Under the pieces are notes generated by a model, which worked only from the letters and a program-made list of their open reading frames with translations, ran no database searches and had not been told where the DNA came from. From NCBI GenBank assembly GCA_014803905.1, contig JAAVAW010000021.1, positions 1 through 5,066 of the forward strand: 5,066 nucleotides of DNA, given 5' to 3'. Origin of the DNA: Lactobacillus sp. GTDB lineage: Bacteria; Bacillota; Bacilli; Lactobacillales; Lactobacillaceae. Shown piece by piece: positions 1-5,017 of this stretch; position 1 is the stretch's first letter, and every line of letters begins with the position of its first letter. The translations under genes were made by a program, and so were the position numbers.

Positions 1-738
1 AAGGTTGCTGAAGGTTTTAATCAGGATCTTGATTTAACAGGAGTTATCTTAACTAAATTAGATGGTGACACTCGTGGTGGTGCTGCCTTATCAGTAAGAG
101 CAGTTACTGGCTTGCCAATTCTTTTTACGGGACAAGGTGAAAAATTAACGGCCTTGGAACCATTCCATCCTGATCGTATGGCTTCTAGAATTCTTGGCAT
201 GGGTGATATGCTTAGTTTAATTGAAAAAGCTCAACAAGATTATGATGCTAAAGAGGCTGAAAAAGTAGCGCAAAAAATGCGTGAAAATACATTTGATTTT
301 AATGACTTTATTGATCAATTAGAACAAGTTCAAAAGATGGGTCCCATTGATCAACTTATCAAAATGATTCCTGGGATGGCTAATAATCCAGCCTTAAAGA
401 ATATTTCAATGCCAGAAAAACAAATTGATCATACTAAGGCTATTGTTTATTCAATGACACCAGCCGAAAGAGAAGATCCAGATATTTTGAATCCTTCTAG
501 AAGACGTCGTATTGCTGCTGGATCAGGTATTGCGGTTGCAGAAGTTAACCGGATGATTAAACAATTTAAACAAGCAAAAGATATGATGCAAAAGATGACA
601 TCTGGCAATATGAAAGGATTGGAAAATATTCCAGGCATGAATTCTCCGATGGGGAAAATGGCTATGCGATCAATGAGCAAACAATTTAAGAAAAATAAAA
701 AGAAACGAATGAAGAAGATTAAGCGATTCCATTCATAA
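1..738 (+). CDS. ffh: Signal recognition particle protein Ffh, 3' part
   Basis: This is the C-terminal half of Ffh, the SRP54-type GTPase that binds signal sequences emerging from the ribosome and delivers membrane and secreted proteins to the FtsY receptor. The reading frame is open from base 1, so the 5' end lies outside the window; 245 residues remain of a protein usually about 450-480 long. In window numbering, the end of the G domain shows the G4 motif TKLD (18-21), DTRGGAALS (23-31) and the TGQGEK closing loop (43-48). LEPFHPDRMASRILGMGD follows as the linker helix. The methionine-rich M domain comes after it, with the SRP RNA-binding signature NPSRRRRIAAGSG at 164-176 and a lysine-rich tail. 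The first ATG/TTG-type start in frame (112) is internal to the G domain and is not the real start. It lies directly upstream of rpsP, as in other Firmicutes. Confidence 0.97.
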   Translation, partial: KVAEGFNQDLDLTGVILTKLDGDTRGGAALSVRAVTGLPILFTGQGEKLTALEPFHPDRMASRILGMGDMLSLIEKAQQDYDAKEAEKVAQKMRENTFDFNDFIDQLEQVQKMGPIDQLIKMIPGMANNPALKNISMPEKQIDHTKAIVYSMTPAEREDPDILNPSRRRRIAAGSGIAVAEVNRMIKQFKQAKDMMQKMTSGNMKGLENIPGMNSPMGKMAMRSMSKQFKKNKKKRMKKIKRFHS

Positions 739-747
739 AAAAATAAA

Positions 748-779
748 GTGTTAAGGAAAAAACCTTTACACGTATTTTT
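748..779 (+). terminator. Probable intrinsic terminator of ffh
   Basis: The arms GTGTTAAGG (748-756) and CCTTTACAC (763-771) form a 9-bp stem with one T-T mismatch and an A6 loop, preceded by an A-rich run and followed by GTATTTTTG. The U-tract starts three bases after the stem and is short, so the terminator is probably only moderately strong. Its right arm contains the -35 box of the rpsP promoter. Confidence 0.55.
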
Positions 780-793
780 GGATGTGCTATATT
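765..793 (+). promoter_or_regulatory. Extended -10 promoter for rpsP
   Basis: A TTTACA -35 (765-770), a 17-base spacer and a TATATT -10 (788-793) preceded by TGC make a near-consensus sigma-A promoter with an extended -10. The predicted transcript starts near base 800, about 25 bases before the rpsP start, and would include the AGGAGG ribosome binding site. This fits high expression of a ribosomal protein. The assignment rests on sequence match and position only. Confidence 0.75.
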
Positions 794-824
794 ATTTAAG
801 TCAAGAAAATTAGGAGGAAAATAA

Positions 825-1097
825 ATGTCTGTTAAAATTCGTATGCGCCGTATGGGCTCAAAGAGAAAACCTTTCTACCGTATCGTTGTTGCTGACTCAC
901 GTATGCCACGTGATGGTCGTTTCATCGAAGAAGTAGGTTACTACAACCCACTTACTAACCCTGATGAAGTTAAGCTTGAAGAAGGTAAAATCTTTGATTG
1001 GCTTGAAAAGGGTGCACAACCTTCAGATACTGTAAGAAGCTTACTTTCAGATGCTGGTATTATGAAGAGATACCACGATGCAAAATACGGTAAGTAA
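825..1097 (+). CDS. rpsP: 30S ribosomal protein S16
   Basis: The 90-residue protein is a full-length bacterial S16, a 30S subunit protein that binds 16S rRNA and helps assembly of the small subunit. The N-terminal family signature is intact: VKIRMRRMGSKRKPFYRIVV at residues 3-22 followed by ADSR, then EEVGYYNP near 35-42. The start is fixed by a consensus AGGAGG at 812-817, seven bases before the ATG. Codon choice (CGT for Arg, GGT for Gly) looks more biased than in the neighbouring rimM, as expected of a highly expressed gene. It has its own predicted promoter and a strong terminator right behind it, so it seems to be a single-gene unit inside the conserved ffh-rpsP-rimM-trmD-rplS cluster. 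Confidence 0.98.
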   Translation: MSVKIRMRRMGSKRKPFYRIVVADSRMPRDGRFIEEVGYYNPLTNPDEVKLEEGKIFDWLEKGAQPSDTVRSLLSDAGIMKRYHDAKYGK

Positions 1098-1108
1098 TTA
1101 CTGATCTT

Positions 1109-1147
1109 AAAAGAGCTTGGGAGTAAGTCCTAAGCTCTTTTCTTTTT
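1109..1147 (+). terminator. Strong intrinsic terminator after rpsP
   Basis: A 13-bp stem is formed by AAAAGAGCTTGGG (1109-1121) and CCTAAGCTCTTTT (1129-1141), with one G-U pair and a 7-base loop. It is followed by CTTTTT. It sits between rpsP and rimM and would cut off most transcription from the rpsP promoter, leaving rimM-trmD to read-through or to a weak promoter. Confidence 0.88.
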
Positions 1148-1163
1148 ATAATGAGGTTTTTAA

Positions 1164-1694
1164 ATGGATAATTATTTTGAAGTAGGTAAAATTTTAACAA
1201 CTCATGGTTTAAAAGGAGAAGTTAAAGTTAATCCAATTACTGATTTTATTGAAGAACGTTTTACTCCAGGTACAAACTTATATATTGGAAAAAATGTCAA
1301 AGATACTGACATGCAGCCCGTTACCGTAGAAAAGGCAAGAATGCATAAGCAATTTGTCTTAGTAACTTTTTCAGGCATTGATAATATTGATGAGGCTAAA
1401 AAAATCTGTGGTGAAATGATTTTTGTTAAAGAAAGTGATCGTCAAGAATTAGAAGATGGGTCGTATTACTATAAAGATATTTTAGAGCTACCAGTTTACG
1501 ACGCAGAAAGCGGAAAAAAACTAGGAATTTTAACTGACATTGAAACTCCAGGAGCAAATGATATTTGGGAGATTAAACCAGATCAGGGAAAATCTTTCTG
1601 GATTCCAAATATTGCTTCAGTTGTCAAAAAGGTTGATTTGGATAATCACCGCATAGAAGTAACTTTACTCGAGGGATTACGCGATGAAGATTAA
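1164..1694 (+). CDS. rimM: Ribosome maturation factor RimM
   Basis: RimM binds S19 and helps late 30S maturation, around the 16S head domain. The 176-residue length matches the family. The N-terminal RimM domain begins with FEVGKILTTHGLKGEVKV (5-22), a good match to the usual G-x-I-x-x-x-H-G-[IL]-x-G-E/x-V pattern. The C-terminal PRC-barrel runs from about YYYKDILELPVYD (101-113) to the IPNIASVV and EGLRDED end. GAGG at 1153-1156 lies seven bases before the ATG, a weaker ribosome binding site than that of rpsP or rplS. It follows the rpsP terminator and overlaps trmD by 11 bases, so the two are probably co-transcribed and translationally coupled. I see no convincing promoter of its own. Confidence 0.97.
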   Translation: MDNYFEVGKILTTHGLKGEVKVNPITDFIEERFTPGTNLYIGKNVKDTDMQPVTVEKARMHKQFVLVTFSGIDNIDEAKKICGEMIFVKESDRQELEDGSYYYKDILELPVYDAESGKKLGILTDIETPGANDIWEIKPDQGKSFWIPNIASVVKKVDLDNHRIEVTLLEGLRDED

Positions 1695-2406
1695 TGTTTT
1701 AACTTTATTTCCTGATATGTTTACTCCACTTCAAGTTTCCATGCTAGGACGTGGACTGGAAGATGGAAAATGGGATTTAAACTTAGTTAATTTTAGAGAC
1801 TTTACAACTGATGTTCATCATCATGTAGATGATACGCCATATGGTGGTGGAGCGGGGATGGTTTTACAAATCATGCCGATCAAAAAGGCCTTAGACTCTT
1901 TGAAAGATAAAGGAAAGGTTATTATAACTGCGCCACAAGGGAAAACCTTTAATGAAAAAATGGCGCAGGATTGGTCTAAAGAAGAAAATTTAACTTTTAT
2001 TTGTGGCCACTATGAAGGTTTCGACCAACGTGTTTATGATTTAGCAGATGAAACAGTATCGATTGGTGACTATGTCTTAACTGGCGGAGAACTGCCGACA
2101 ATGAGCATGATTGATGCAACAGTACGACTTCTGCCAGGGATTCTAGGAAATGCGGCTTCTCCAGTAGAAGAAAGTTTTTCCCATGGCTTATTAGAATATC
2201 CGCAATATACGCGACCAGCTGATTTTGAAGGATTAAAGGTACCAGATGTTTTGACTTCTGGTAATCACCAAAAAATTGCTGAATGGCGTCATCGTGAAGC
2301 TTTAAAGACGACCTATCTTAATCGTCCAGATATGCTTGAAAATCGTGAATTAACTAAGGAAGAAGCAAAAATGCTTAAAGAAATTAAGGCTGAATTAGGT
2401 AAATAG
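1684..2406 (+). CDS. trmD: tRNA (guanine-N1)-methyltransferase TrmD
   Basis: TrmD transfers a methyl group from S-adenosylmethionine to N1 of G37 next to the anticodon, which prevents +1 frameshifting; it is essential in many bacteria. It is a SPOUT-class trefoil-knot dimer. The 240-residue protein shows the family motifs in order: KINVLTLFPDMF (2-13), DDTPYGGGAGMV (49-60), GHYEGFDQRV (108-117), the knot segment SIGDYVLTGGELP (126-138) and GNAASPVEESF in the hinge. The conserved C-terminal region with YPQYTRPADFEGL, VPDVLTSGNH and EWRHREAL follows. The start at 1684 lies inside the end of rimM (11-base overlap) and has GAGGG at 1671-1675, eight bases upstream, within the rimM coding sequence. 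This arrangement suggests translational coupling. No terminator follows before the rplS promoter region. Confidence 0.98.
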   Translation: MKINVLTLFPDMFTPLQVSMLGRGLEDGKWDLNLVNFRDFTTDVHHHVDDTPYGGGAGMVLQIMPIKKALDSLKDKGKVIITAPQGKTFNEKMAQDWSKEENLTFICGHYEGFDQRVYDLADETVSIGDYVLTGGELPTMSMIDATVRLLPGILGNAASPVEESFSHGLLEYPQYTRPADFEGLKVPDVLTSGNHQKIAEWRHREALKTTYLNRPDMLENRELTKEEAKMLKEIKAELGK

Positions 2407-2408
2407 CA

Positions 2409-2437
2409 TTTACAGGTAAACTTTCATTTGATAAACT
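2409..2437 (+). promoter_or_regulatory. Probable promoter for rplS
   Basis: TTTACA (2409-2414), a 17-base spacer and TAAACT (2432-2437) preceded by TGA have the same layout as the rpsP promoter: same -35, same spacing and a TG extended -10. The -10 matches consensus at only four of six bases. The predicted start near 2444 coincides with the first stem of the leader, so the RNA would begin with the structured element. Confidence 0.55.
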
Positions 2438-2440
2438 ATT

Positions 2441-2515
2441 TCATGTGGTAATTAACCACATGAGTTATGGGTATTCCGCTGGCAGAGGTTGTTTATGAAT
2501 GCCGTAGAAGGAGAG
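2441..2515 (+). promoter_or_regulatory. Putative ribosomal protein L19 leader (autoregulatory mRNA structure)
   Basis: The 116 bases between trmD and rplS are non-coding and structured. Stem 1 pairs TCATGTGGT (2441-2449) with ACCACATGA (2455-2463) without a mismatch around a 5-base loop. Stem 2 pairs GGTATTC (2470-2476) with GAATGCC (2497-2503) with one G-U pair. It closes a 20-base internal region, CGCTGGCAGAGGTTGTTTAT. The AGGAG ribosome binding site (2509-2513) follows five bases later. A structured L19 leader before rplS is known in Bacillus and other low-GC Gram-positives and is thought to mediate feedback by L19. The place and the two-stem layout fit it, but I have not compared it with the family model. 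Confidence 0.65.
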
Positions 2516-2522
2516 AAATATA

Positions 2523-2873
2523 ATGGATCCATTAATTCAAGAATTAACAAAAGATCAAATCCGTACCGATTTACCAGACTTTCGTGCTGGTGATACTGTT
2601 CGTGTTCACGTACGTGTTGTTGAAGGTAGTCACGAACGTATCCAGATCTTTGAAGGTGTTGTAATTAAGAGAAAGGGTGCTGGTATCAGCGCTACTTACA
2701 CTGTTCGTAAGATGTCATCAGGTATCGGTGTTGAACGTACTTTCCCAGTAAACGACCCACGTGTTGCTAAAGTTGAAGTTGTACGTCAAGGTCGTGTACG
2801 TCGTGCTAAGCTTTACTACTTACGTGATCGTCATGGTAAGGCAGCAAGAATTGCTGAAAAGCGTCGTAAATAA
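2523..2873 (+). CDS. rplS: 50S ribosomal protein L19
   Basis: The 116-residue protein is a full-length bacterial L19, a 50S protein at the subunit interface that takes part in an intersubunit bridge. The family signature is clear: DFRAGDTVRVHVRVVEG (19-35), RIQIFEGVVIKRKG (39-52), TVRKMSSGIGVERTFP (60-75), then RRAKLYYLRDRHGKAARI near the C-terminus. AGGAG at 2509-2513, nine bases before the ATG, sets the start. Codon use looks strongly biased (CGT, GGT, GTT), like rpsP and unlike the trmD just upstream. It appears to have its own promoter, a regulatory leader and an intrinsic terminator, so it can be expressed well above trmD. Confidence 0.98.
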   Translation: MDPLIQELTKDQIRTDLPDFRAGDTVRVHVRVVEGSHERIQIFEGVVIKRKGAGISATYTVRKMSSGIGVERTFPVNDPRVAKVEVVRQGRVRRAKLYYLRDRHGKAARIAEKRRK

Positions 2874-2877
2874 TAAA

Positions 2878-2913
2878 AATAAAGCTTTCTCAATTGAGAA
2901 GGCTTATTTTTTT
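2878..2913 (+). terminator. Intrinsic terminator of rplS
   Basis: The arms AAGCTTTCTC (2882-2891) and GAGAAGGCTT (2896-2905) form a 10-bp stem with one U-G pair and an AATT loop. Three further A-U pairs follow past one bulged A, and a run of seven T's (2907-2913) comes directly after. It begins four bases after the rplS stop codon. Confidence 0.9.
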
Positions 2914-2940
2914 ATACTAATGAAAAGAAAAATCTAAGAT

Positions 2941-3915
2941 ATGATTCAAAAAAATGCACAAGTAAAACTAAAATATGACTTAAATAATTTGCATCATGTG
3001 GTAGTACAGGCTAGTGCTATTAGTCCTGAGCAGGTTTATGCTTTACAGCTACTTCATCAGCAAACCGATACCGTAGTTTATCGTCATCCTGCTTTTGGGC
3101 AAGAGATTGACTTCGGAGATGAAGAACCTATTTTATATTTAAAAAGCAATAATCAAAACTTAGCTGGGGGTCATACTCAAACTTGGATATATTCTGGACG
3201 TGAAAATCGCTATTTTGTTGGAGTAAAGCCAAAAAAATTTGGTCATACACTTTGGGATACACAAATTGCTCGTGTTAATTTGGGTGAAGCCGGTGAACAA
3301 ATTTTTAATAGTAATACCCAGTTACCACGTTTGTCATATCTAAATCGCGCGGGTAAGAGATATCCAGGCAAAAATTTAGTTAGAGTAGAGGCTGCTATAT
3401 CGCCTGATTTTCAAACTTTTCTAATTGCTAGTATCGATAAAGAACATACCGGATATTTTGCTCTTTATAATTTAGCTGAGATAAATAAGATGCTGGATGG
3501 CATTGAGGATAATCCCAAAGATATAAATATTGAAAATTTAACTTGTTTAGATTCTTTTACTATTCCTAATTTTAATAGTAAATACATTGCATCTATTCAA
3601 GGCTATGGCATTGATAAAGAAAAAAATATTTATATTTCTAGTCAGCCAAGCCCTAAACAAAATTGGCTGGGATTTGCTATTCAAAGTAGTCCACGAGAAA
3701 TAGTAAAAATTCCTTGGGGAAGTAAAGTAGCAGATAACTGGGAAGTCATCAATCTAGACAAAGAAAAATTACTAAATATGCGTGGATTTGTGACCGAATT
3801 TGAAGGGATACAAGTAATTGATCAAAATCATGCTTATTTAACTGTTGCTTATCATAAGAAATACGGTGCAACTACGCTTTATAGTAAAATATTTGAAATA
3901 AAAATAGAAAAATAA
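2941..3915 (+). CDS. Helveticin J family bacteriocin-like protein
   Basis: The 324-residue protein resembles helveticin J, the large heat-labile (class III) bacteriocin of Lactobacillus helveticus (about 333 residues). From memory of that sequence, shared blocks occur in the same order: AGGHTQTW (75-82), LPRLSYLNRAG (128-138), EAAISPDFQTFLIAS (150-164), SIQGYGIDKEKNIYISSQ (218-235) and FEGIQVIDQNHAYLTVAYH (287-305). The alternating strand-like pattern suggests a beta-propeller-type fold (inference). There is no signal peptide, double-glycine leader or membrane segment, as in helveticin J itself, so the export route is unknown. The start at 2941 is the first possible because TAA lies in frame at 2935-2937, and it fits the N-terminus of helveticin J. 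There is no clear Shine-Dalgarno sequence and only a weak -10-like TATACT at 2913-2918. No immunity or transport gene is adjacent. Bacteriocin activity is unproven; a cell-wall-active or unrelated role is possible. Confidence 0.85.
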   Translation: MIQKNAQVKLKYDLNNLHHVVVQASAISPEQVYALQLLHQQTDTVVYRHPAFGQEIDFGDEEPILYLKSNNQNLAGGHTQTWIYSGRENRYFVGVKPKKFGHTLWDTQIARVNLGEAGEQIFNSNTQLPRLSYLNRAGKRYPGKNLVRVEAAISPDFQTFLIASIDKEHTGYFALYNLAEINKMLDGIEDNPKDINIENLTCLDSFTIPNFNSKYIASIQGYGIDKEKNIYISSQPSPKQNWLGFAIQSSPREIVKIPWGSKVADNWEVINLDKEKLLNMRGFVTEFEGIQVIDQNHAYLTVAYHKKYGATTLYSKIFEIKIEK

Positions 3916-3943
3916 AAAAGAGCAATATTGCTCTTTTTTATTT
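3910..3943. terminator. Bidirectional terminator between helveticin-like gene and lexA
   Basis: This is a perfect 34-bp inverted repeat centred between 3926 and 3927: each arm is 17 bases, AAATAAAAAAGAGCAAT and its complement. It gives a GAGC..GCTC core with A6 on one side and T6 on the other in both directions, so it can stop transcription from either strand. It contains the TAA of the helveticin-like gene (3913-3915) and two of the three bases of the lexA stop codon (complement of 3942-3944). Confidence 0.92.
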
Positions 3944-4565
3944 AATCAATATTATTACGGTAAAGTCCTACAACTTTACCTAAAATTTGTACATTATTTA
4001 AAATAATTGGTGCCATAGTATCATTTTCTGGTTGAAGACGATAATAATTATCCTCTTTATAAAATCTCTTGACTGTCGCTTCATCTTCATCAGTCATGGC
4101 CACTACAATTTCGCCATTATGGGCTGAAGACTGTTTTCTTACGATTACGTTATCACCATCAAGAATTCCTACATTAATCATTGAAGTACCATGAACCCTT
4201 AACATGAACAAATCACCGGCATCATTGGCTAAATCAGGTGGAATTGGAAAGTAATCTTCAATATCTTCTACGGCTAATATCGGTTGTCCAGCGGTTACAA
4301 CACCAATAACAGGAATATCCTTTGGCTTGATTCCCAAAGCATTAAGGCCATCTTGTGTTACTTCAATGGCCCGAGGTTTAGTCGCATCTTTGATAATGTA
4401 ACCTTTGTTTTCAAGACGTGACAAATGACCGTGAACAGTAGAAGTAGATGATAAGTTAACAGCCGAACAAATTTCTCTAACAGTAGGTGGAAATCCACGA
4501 TCTTCGACTGTTTCATAAATATATTTTAAAATTTCGAGTTGTTTTGATTCATGTGCTTCAGTCAT
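3942..4565 (-). CDS. lexA: SOS response repressor LexA
   Basis: LexA represses DNA damage genes and cleaves itself when stimulated by RecA filaments. The 207-residue length is normal (B. subtilis LexA is 205). The N-terminal winged helix-turn-helix spans about residues 7-70, with GFPPTVREICSAVNLSSTST (24-43) at the turn and recognition helices and LSRLENKGYI after it. The self-cleavage site is Ala92-Gly93 in VVTAGQP, and the S24-type protease dyad is Ser128 (in HGTSMIN) and Lys166 (in EATVKRF); all are intact. The start is supported by GAGGGAG (complement of 4572-4578), six bases upstream. It is divergent from the ynzC-like gene with a LexA box between them, so autoregulation is likely. It is convergent with the helveticin-like gene. 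Confidence 0.98.
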   Translation of the reverse strand: MTEAHESKQLEILKYIYETVEDRGFPPTVREICSAVNLSSTSTVHGHLSRLENKGYIIKDATKPRAIEVTQDGLNALGIKPKDIPVIGVVTAGQPILAVEDIEDYFPIPPDLANDAGDLFMLRVHGTSMINVGILDGDNVIVRKQSSAHNGEIVVAMTDEDEATVKRFYKEDNYYRLQPENDTMAPIILNNVQILGKVVGLYRNNID

Positions 4566-4592
4566 ATTAAACTCCCTCTTATTAATACTATA

Positions 4593-4621
4593 ATTCTATC
4601 AAAAAAATTTGTAGATAACAA
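4593..4621 (-). promoter_or_regulatory. Probable lexA promoter
   Basis: On the - strand, TTGTTA (4621-4616), a 17-base spacer and TAGAAT (4598-4593) form a promoter whose -35 overlaps the LexA box. An alternative pair is TCTACA (4615-4610), 17 bases, TATAGT (4592-4587), whose -35 lies just beside the box. The sequence does not decide between them; both place the start some 15-25 bases before the lexA ATG. Confidence 0.5.
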
Positions 4622-4632
4622 ACAGATGTTCT
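4619..4632. promoter_or_regulatory. LexA (SOS) box
   Basis: CAAACAGATGTTCT matches 12 of 14 positions of the B. subtilis-type SOS box CGAACRNRYGTTYG; only the second base (A for G) and the last (T for G) differ. It lies in the spacer between the divergent lexA and ynzC-like genes, overlaps or touches both predicted -35 boxes, and could repress both. This layout is known for B. subtilis lexA and its divergent yneA-yneB-ynzC operon. Confidence 0.8.
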
Positions 4633-4659
4633 AGGCACTTATAACTTTTTTTATAGAAT
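4632..4659 (+). promoter_or_regulatory. Probable promoter of the ynzC-like gene
   Basis: TAGGCA (4632-4637; four of six), a 16-base spacer and TAGAAT (4654-4659; five of six) make a modest promoter whose -35 abuts the LexA box. The same ATAGAATTA string occurs inverted in the lexA promoter, which supports the placement. Other weaker -10 candidates lie nearby, such as TAAACT at 4669-4674. Confidence 0.45.
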
Positions 4660-4687
4660 TAGATAGGGTAAACTTATTAAAGTAAGA

Positions 4688-4693
4688 GAGGTG
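4688..4693 (+). promoter_or_regulatory. Ribosome binding site that sets the ynzC-like start
   Basis: GAGGTG is complementary to the 16S 3' end and lies six bases before ATG 4700. The in-frame GTG at 4691 is part of this site and TTG 4697 is too close to it, so neither is likely to be the start. Confidence 0.75.
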
Positions 4694-4699
4694 TTTTTG

Positions 4700-4948
4700 A
4701 TGGATAAAAAAGAAGAAGAAAAAGTAATTAAAAGAATCAACGAGCTTTATCATACGAGTAAAGAAAGGGAACTTACACCTGAAGAACTTGAAGAAAGAAA
4801 GAAGTTACGTGGAGCCTTTCTTGAAAACTTCCGTGCAGGATTTAGACAACAACTTGAAGATACAGTTGTAATCGATAAAGATGGTAAAGAAGTTACTTCT
4901 GAAAAAGCCAAAGAAGCACAAAGAAGAAAAGGTTTAAGAAAAGATTAG
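4700..4948 (+). CDS. ynzC: YnzC-like DUF896/UPF0291 family protein
   Basis: This is a small, highly charged, soluble protein of 82 residues from ATG 4700. It fits the DUF896 family (B. subtilis YnzC, 77 residues, function unknown). The shared pattern is INEL near the N-terminus, LTPEELEERKKLRGAFLENF as a helical hairpin around residues 25-44, then a C-terminal part with DKDGKEVTSEKAK and a basic end. No membrane segment or signal peptide is present. In B. subtilis ynzC is the last gene of the SOS operon yneA-yneB-ynzC divergent from lexA; here it faces lexA directly with a LexA box between them, so DNA damage induction is likely. What it does is not known, and the context does not reveal it beyond the SOS link. 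Confidence 0.88.
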   Translation: MDKKEEEKVIKRINELYHTSKERELTPEELEERKKLRGAFLENFRAGFRQQLEDTVVIDKDGKEVTSEKAKEAQRRKGLRKD

Positions 4949-4952
4949 ATTA

Positions 4953-4977
4953 GTCCTTTAAAAAGGATAGCTTTTTT
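4953..4977 (+). terminator. Weak intrinsic terminator after the ynzC-like gene
   Basis: GTCCTT (4953-4958) pairs with AAGGAT (4963-4968), including one G-U end pair, around a TAAA loop. After AGC there are six T's (4972-4977). The stem is short, so partial read-through into the next gene is likely. Confidence 0.5.
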
Positions 4978-4985
4978 AGTAAAAT
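4957..4985 (+). promoter_or_regulatory. Possible promoter for the yneF-like gene
   Basis: TTTAAA (4957-4962; four of six), 17 bases and TAAAAT (4980-4985; five of six) would start RNA near 4992, just before the GGAGG ribosome binding site. It overlaps the preceding hairpin. In such AT-rich DNA this match could be chance. Confidence 0.35.
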
Positions 4986-5017
4986 TTACTTGTTAGAAAT
5001 TGGAGGTTTTATCATTA

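Noticed and set aside
447..680. A 77-codon open frame on the - strand
   Set aside because: It lies wholly inside the ffh M domain in antisense, has no ribosome binding site or recognised family, and is explained as a shadow of ffh.
1147..1152. Perfect TATAAT just before rimM as a rimM promoter
   Set aside because: There is no -35 at a workable distance (TTGGGA at 1117-1122 is 24 bases away), and a start from it would leave only about five leader bases and cut off the ribosome binding site. It is more simply part of the terminator's AT-rich tail.
2441..2463. The perfect hairpin after trmD as a terminator
   Set aside because: It is followed by GTTATGGG rather than a run of T's, and it lies at the start of the predicted rplS transcript, so a leader structure explains it better.
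2894..2918. TTGAGA and TATACT as a promoter for the helveticin-like gene
   Set aside because: The spacer is only 13 bases and the TTGAGA is inside the rplS terminator stem; no other -35 fits the TATACT.
4691..4699. GTG 4691 or TTG 4697 as the start of the ynzC-like gene
   Set aside because: GTG 4691 is part of the GAGGTG ribosome binding site and TTG 4697 is only three bases from it; ATG 4700 has the right spacing and fits the family N-terminus.
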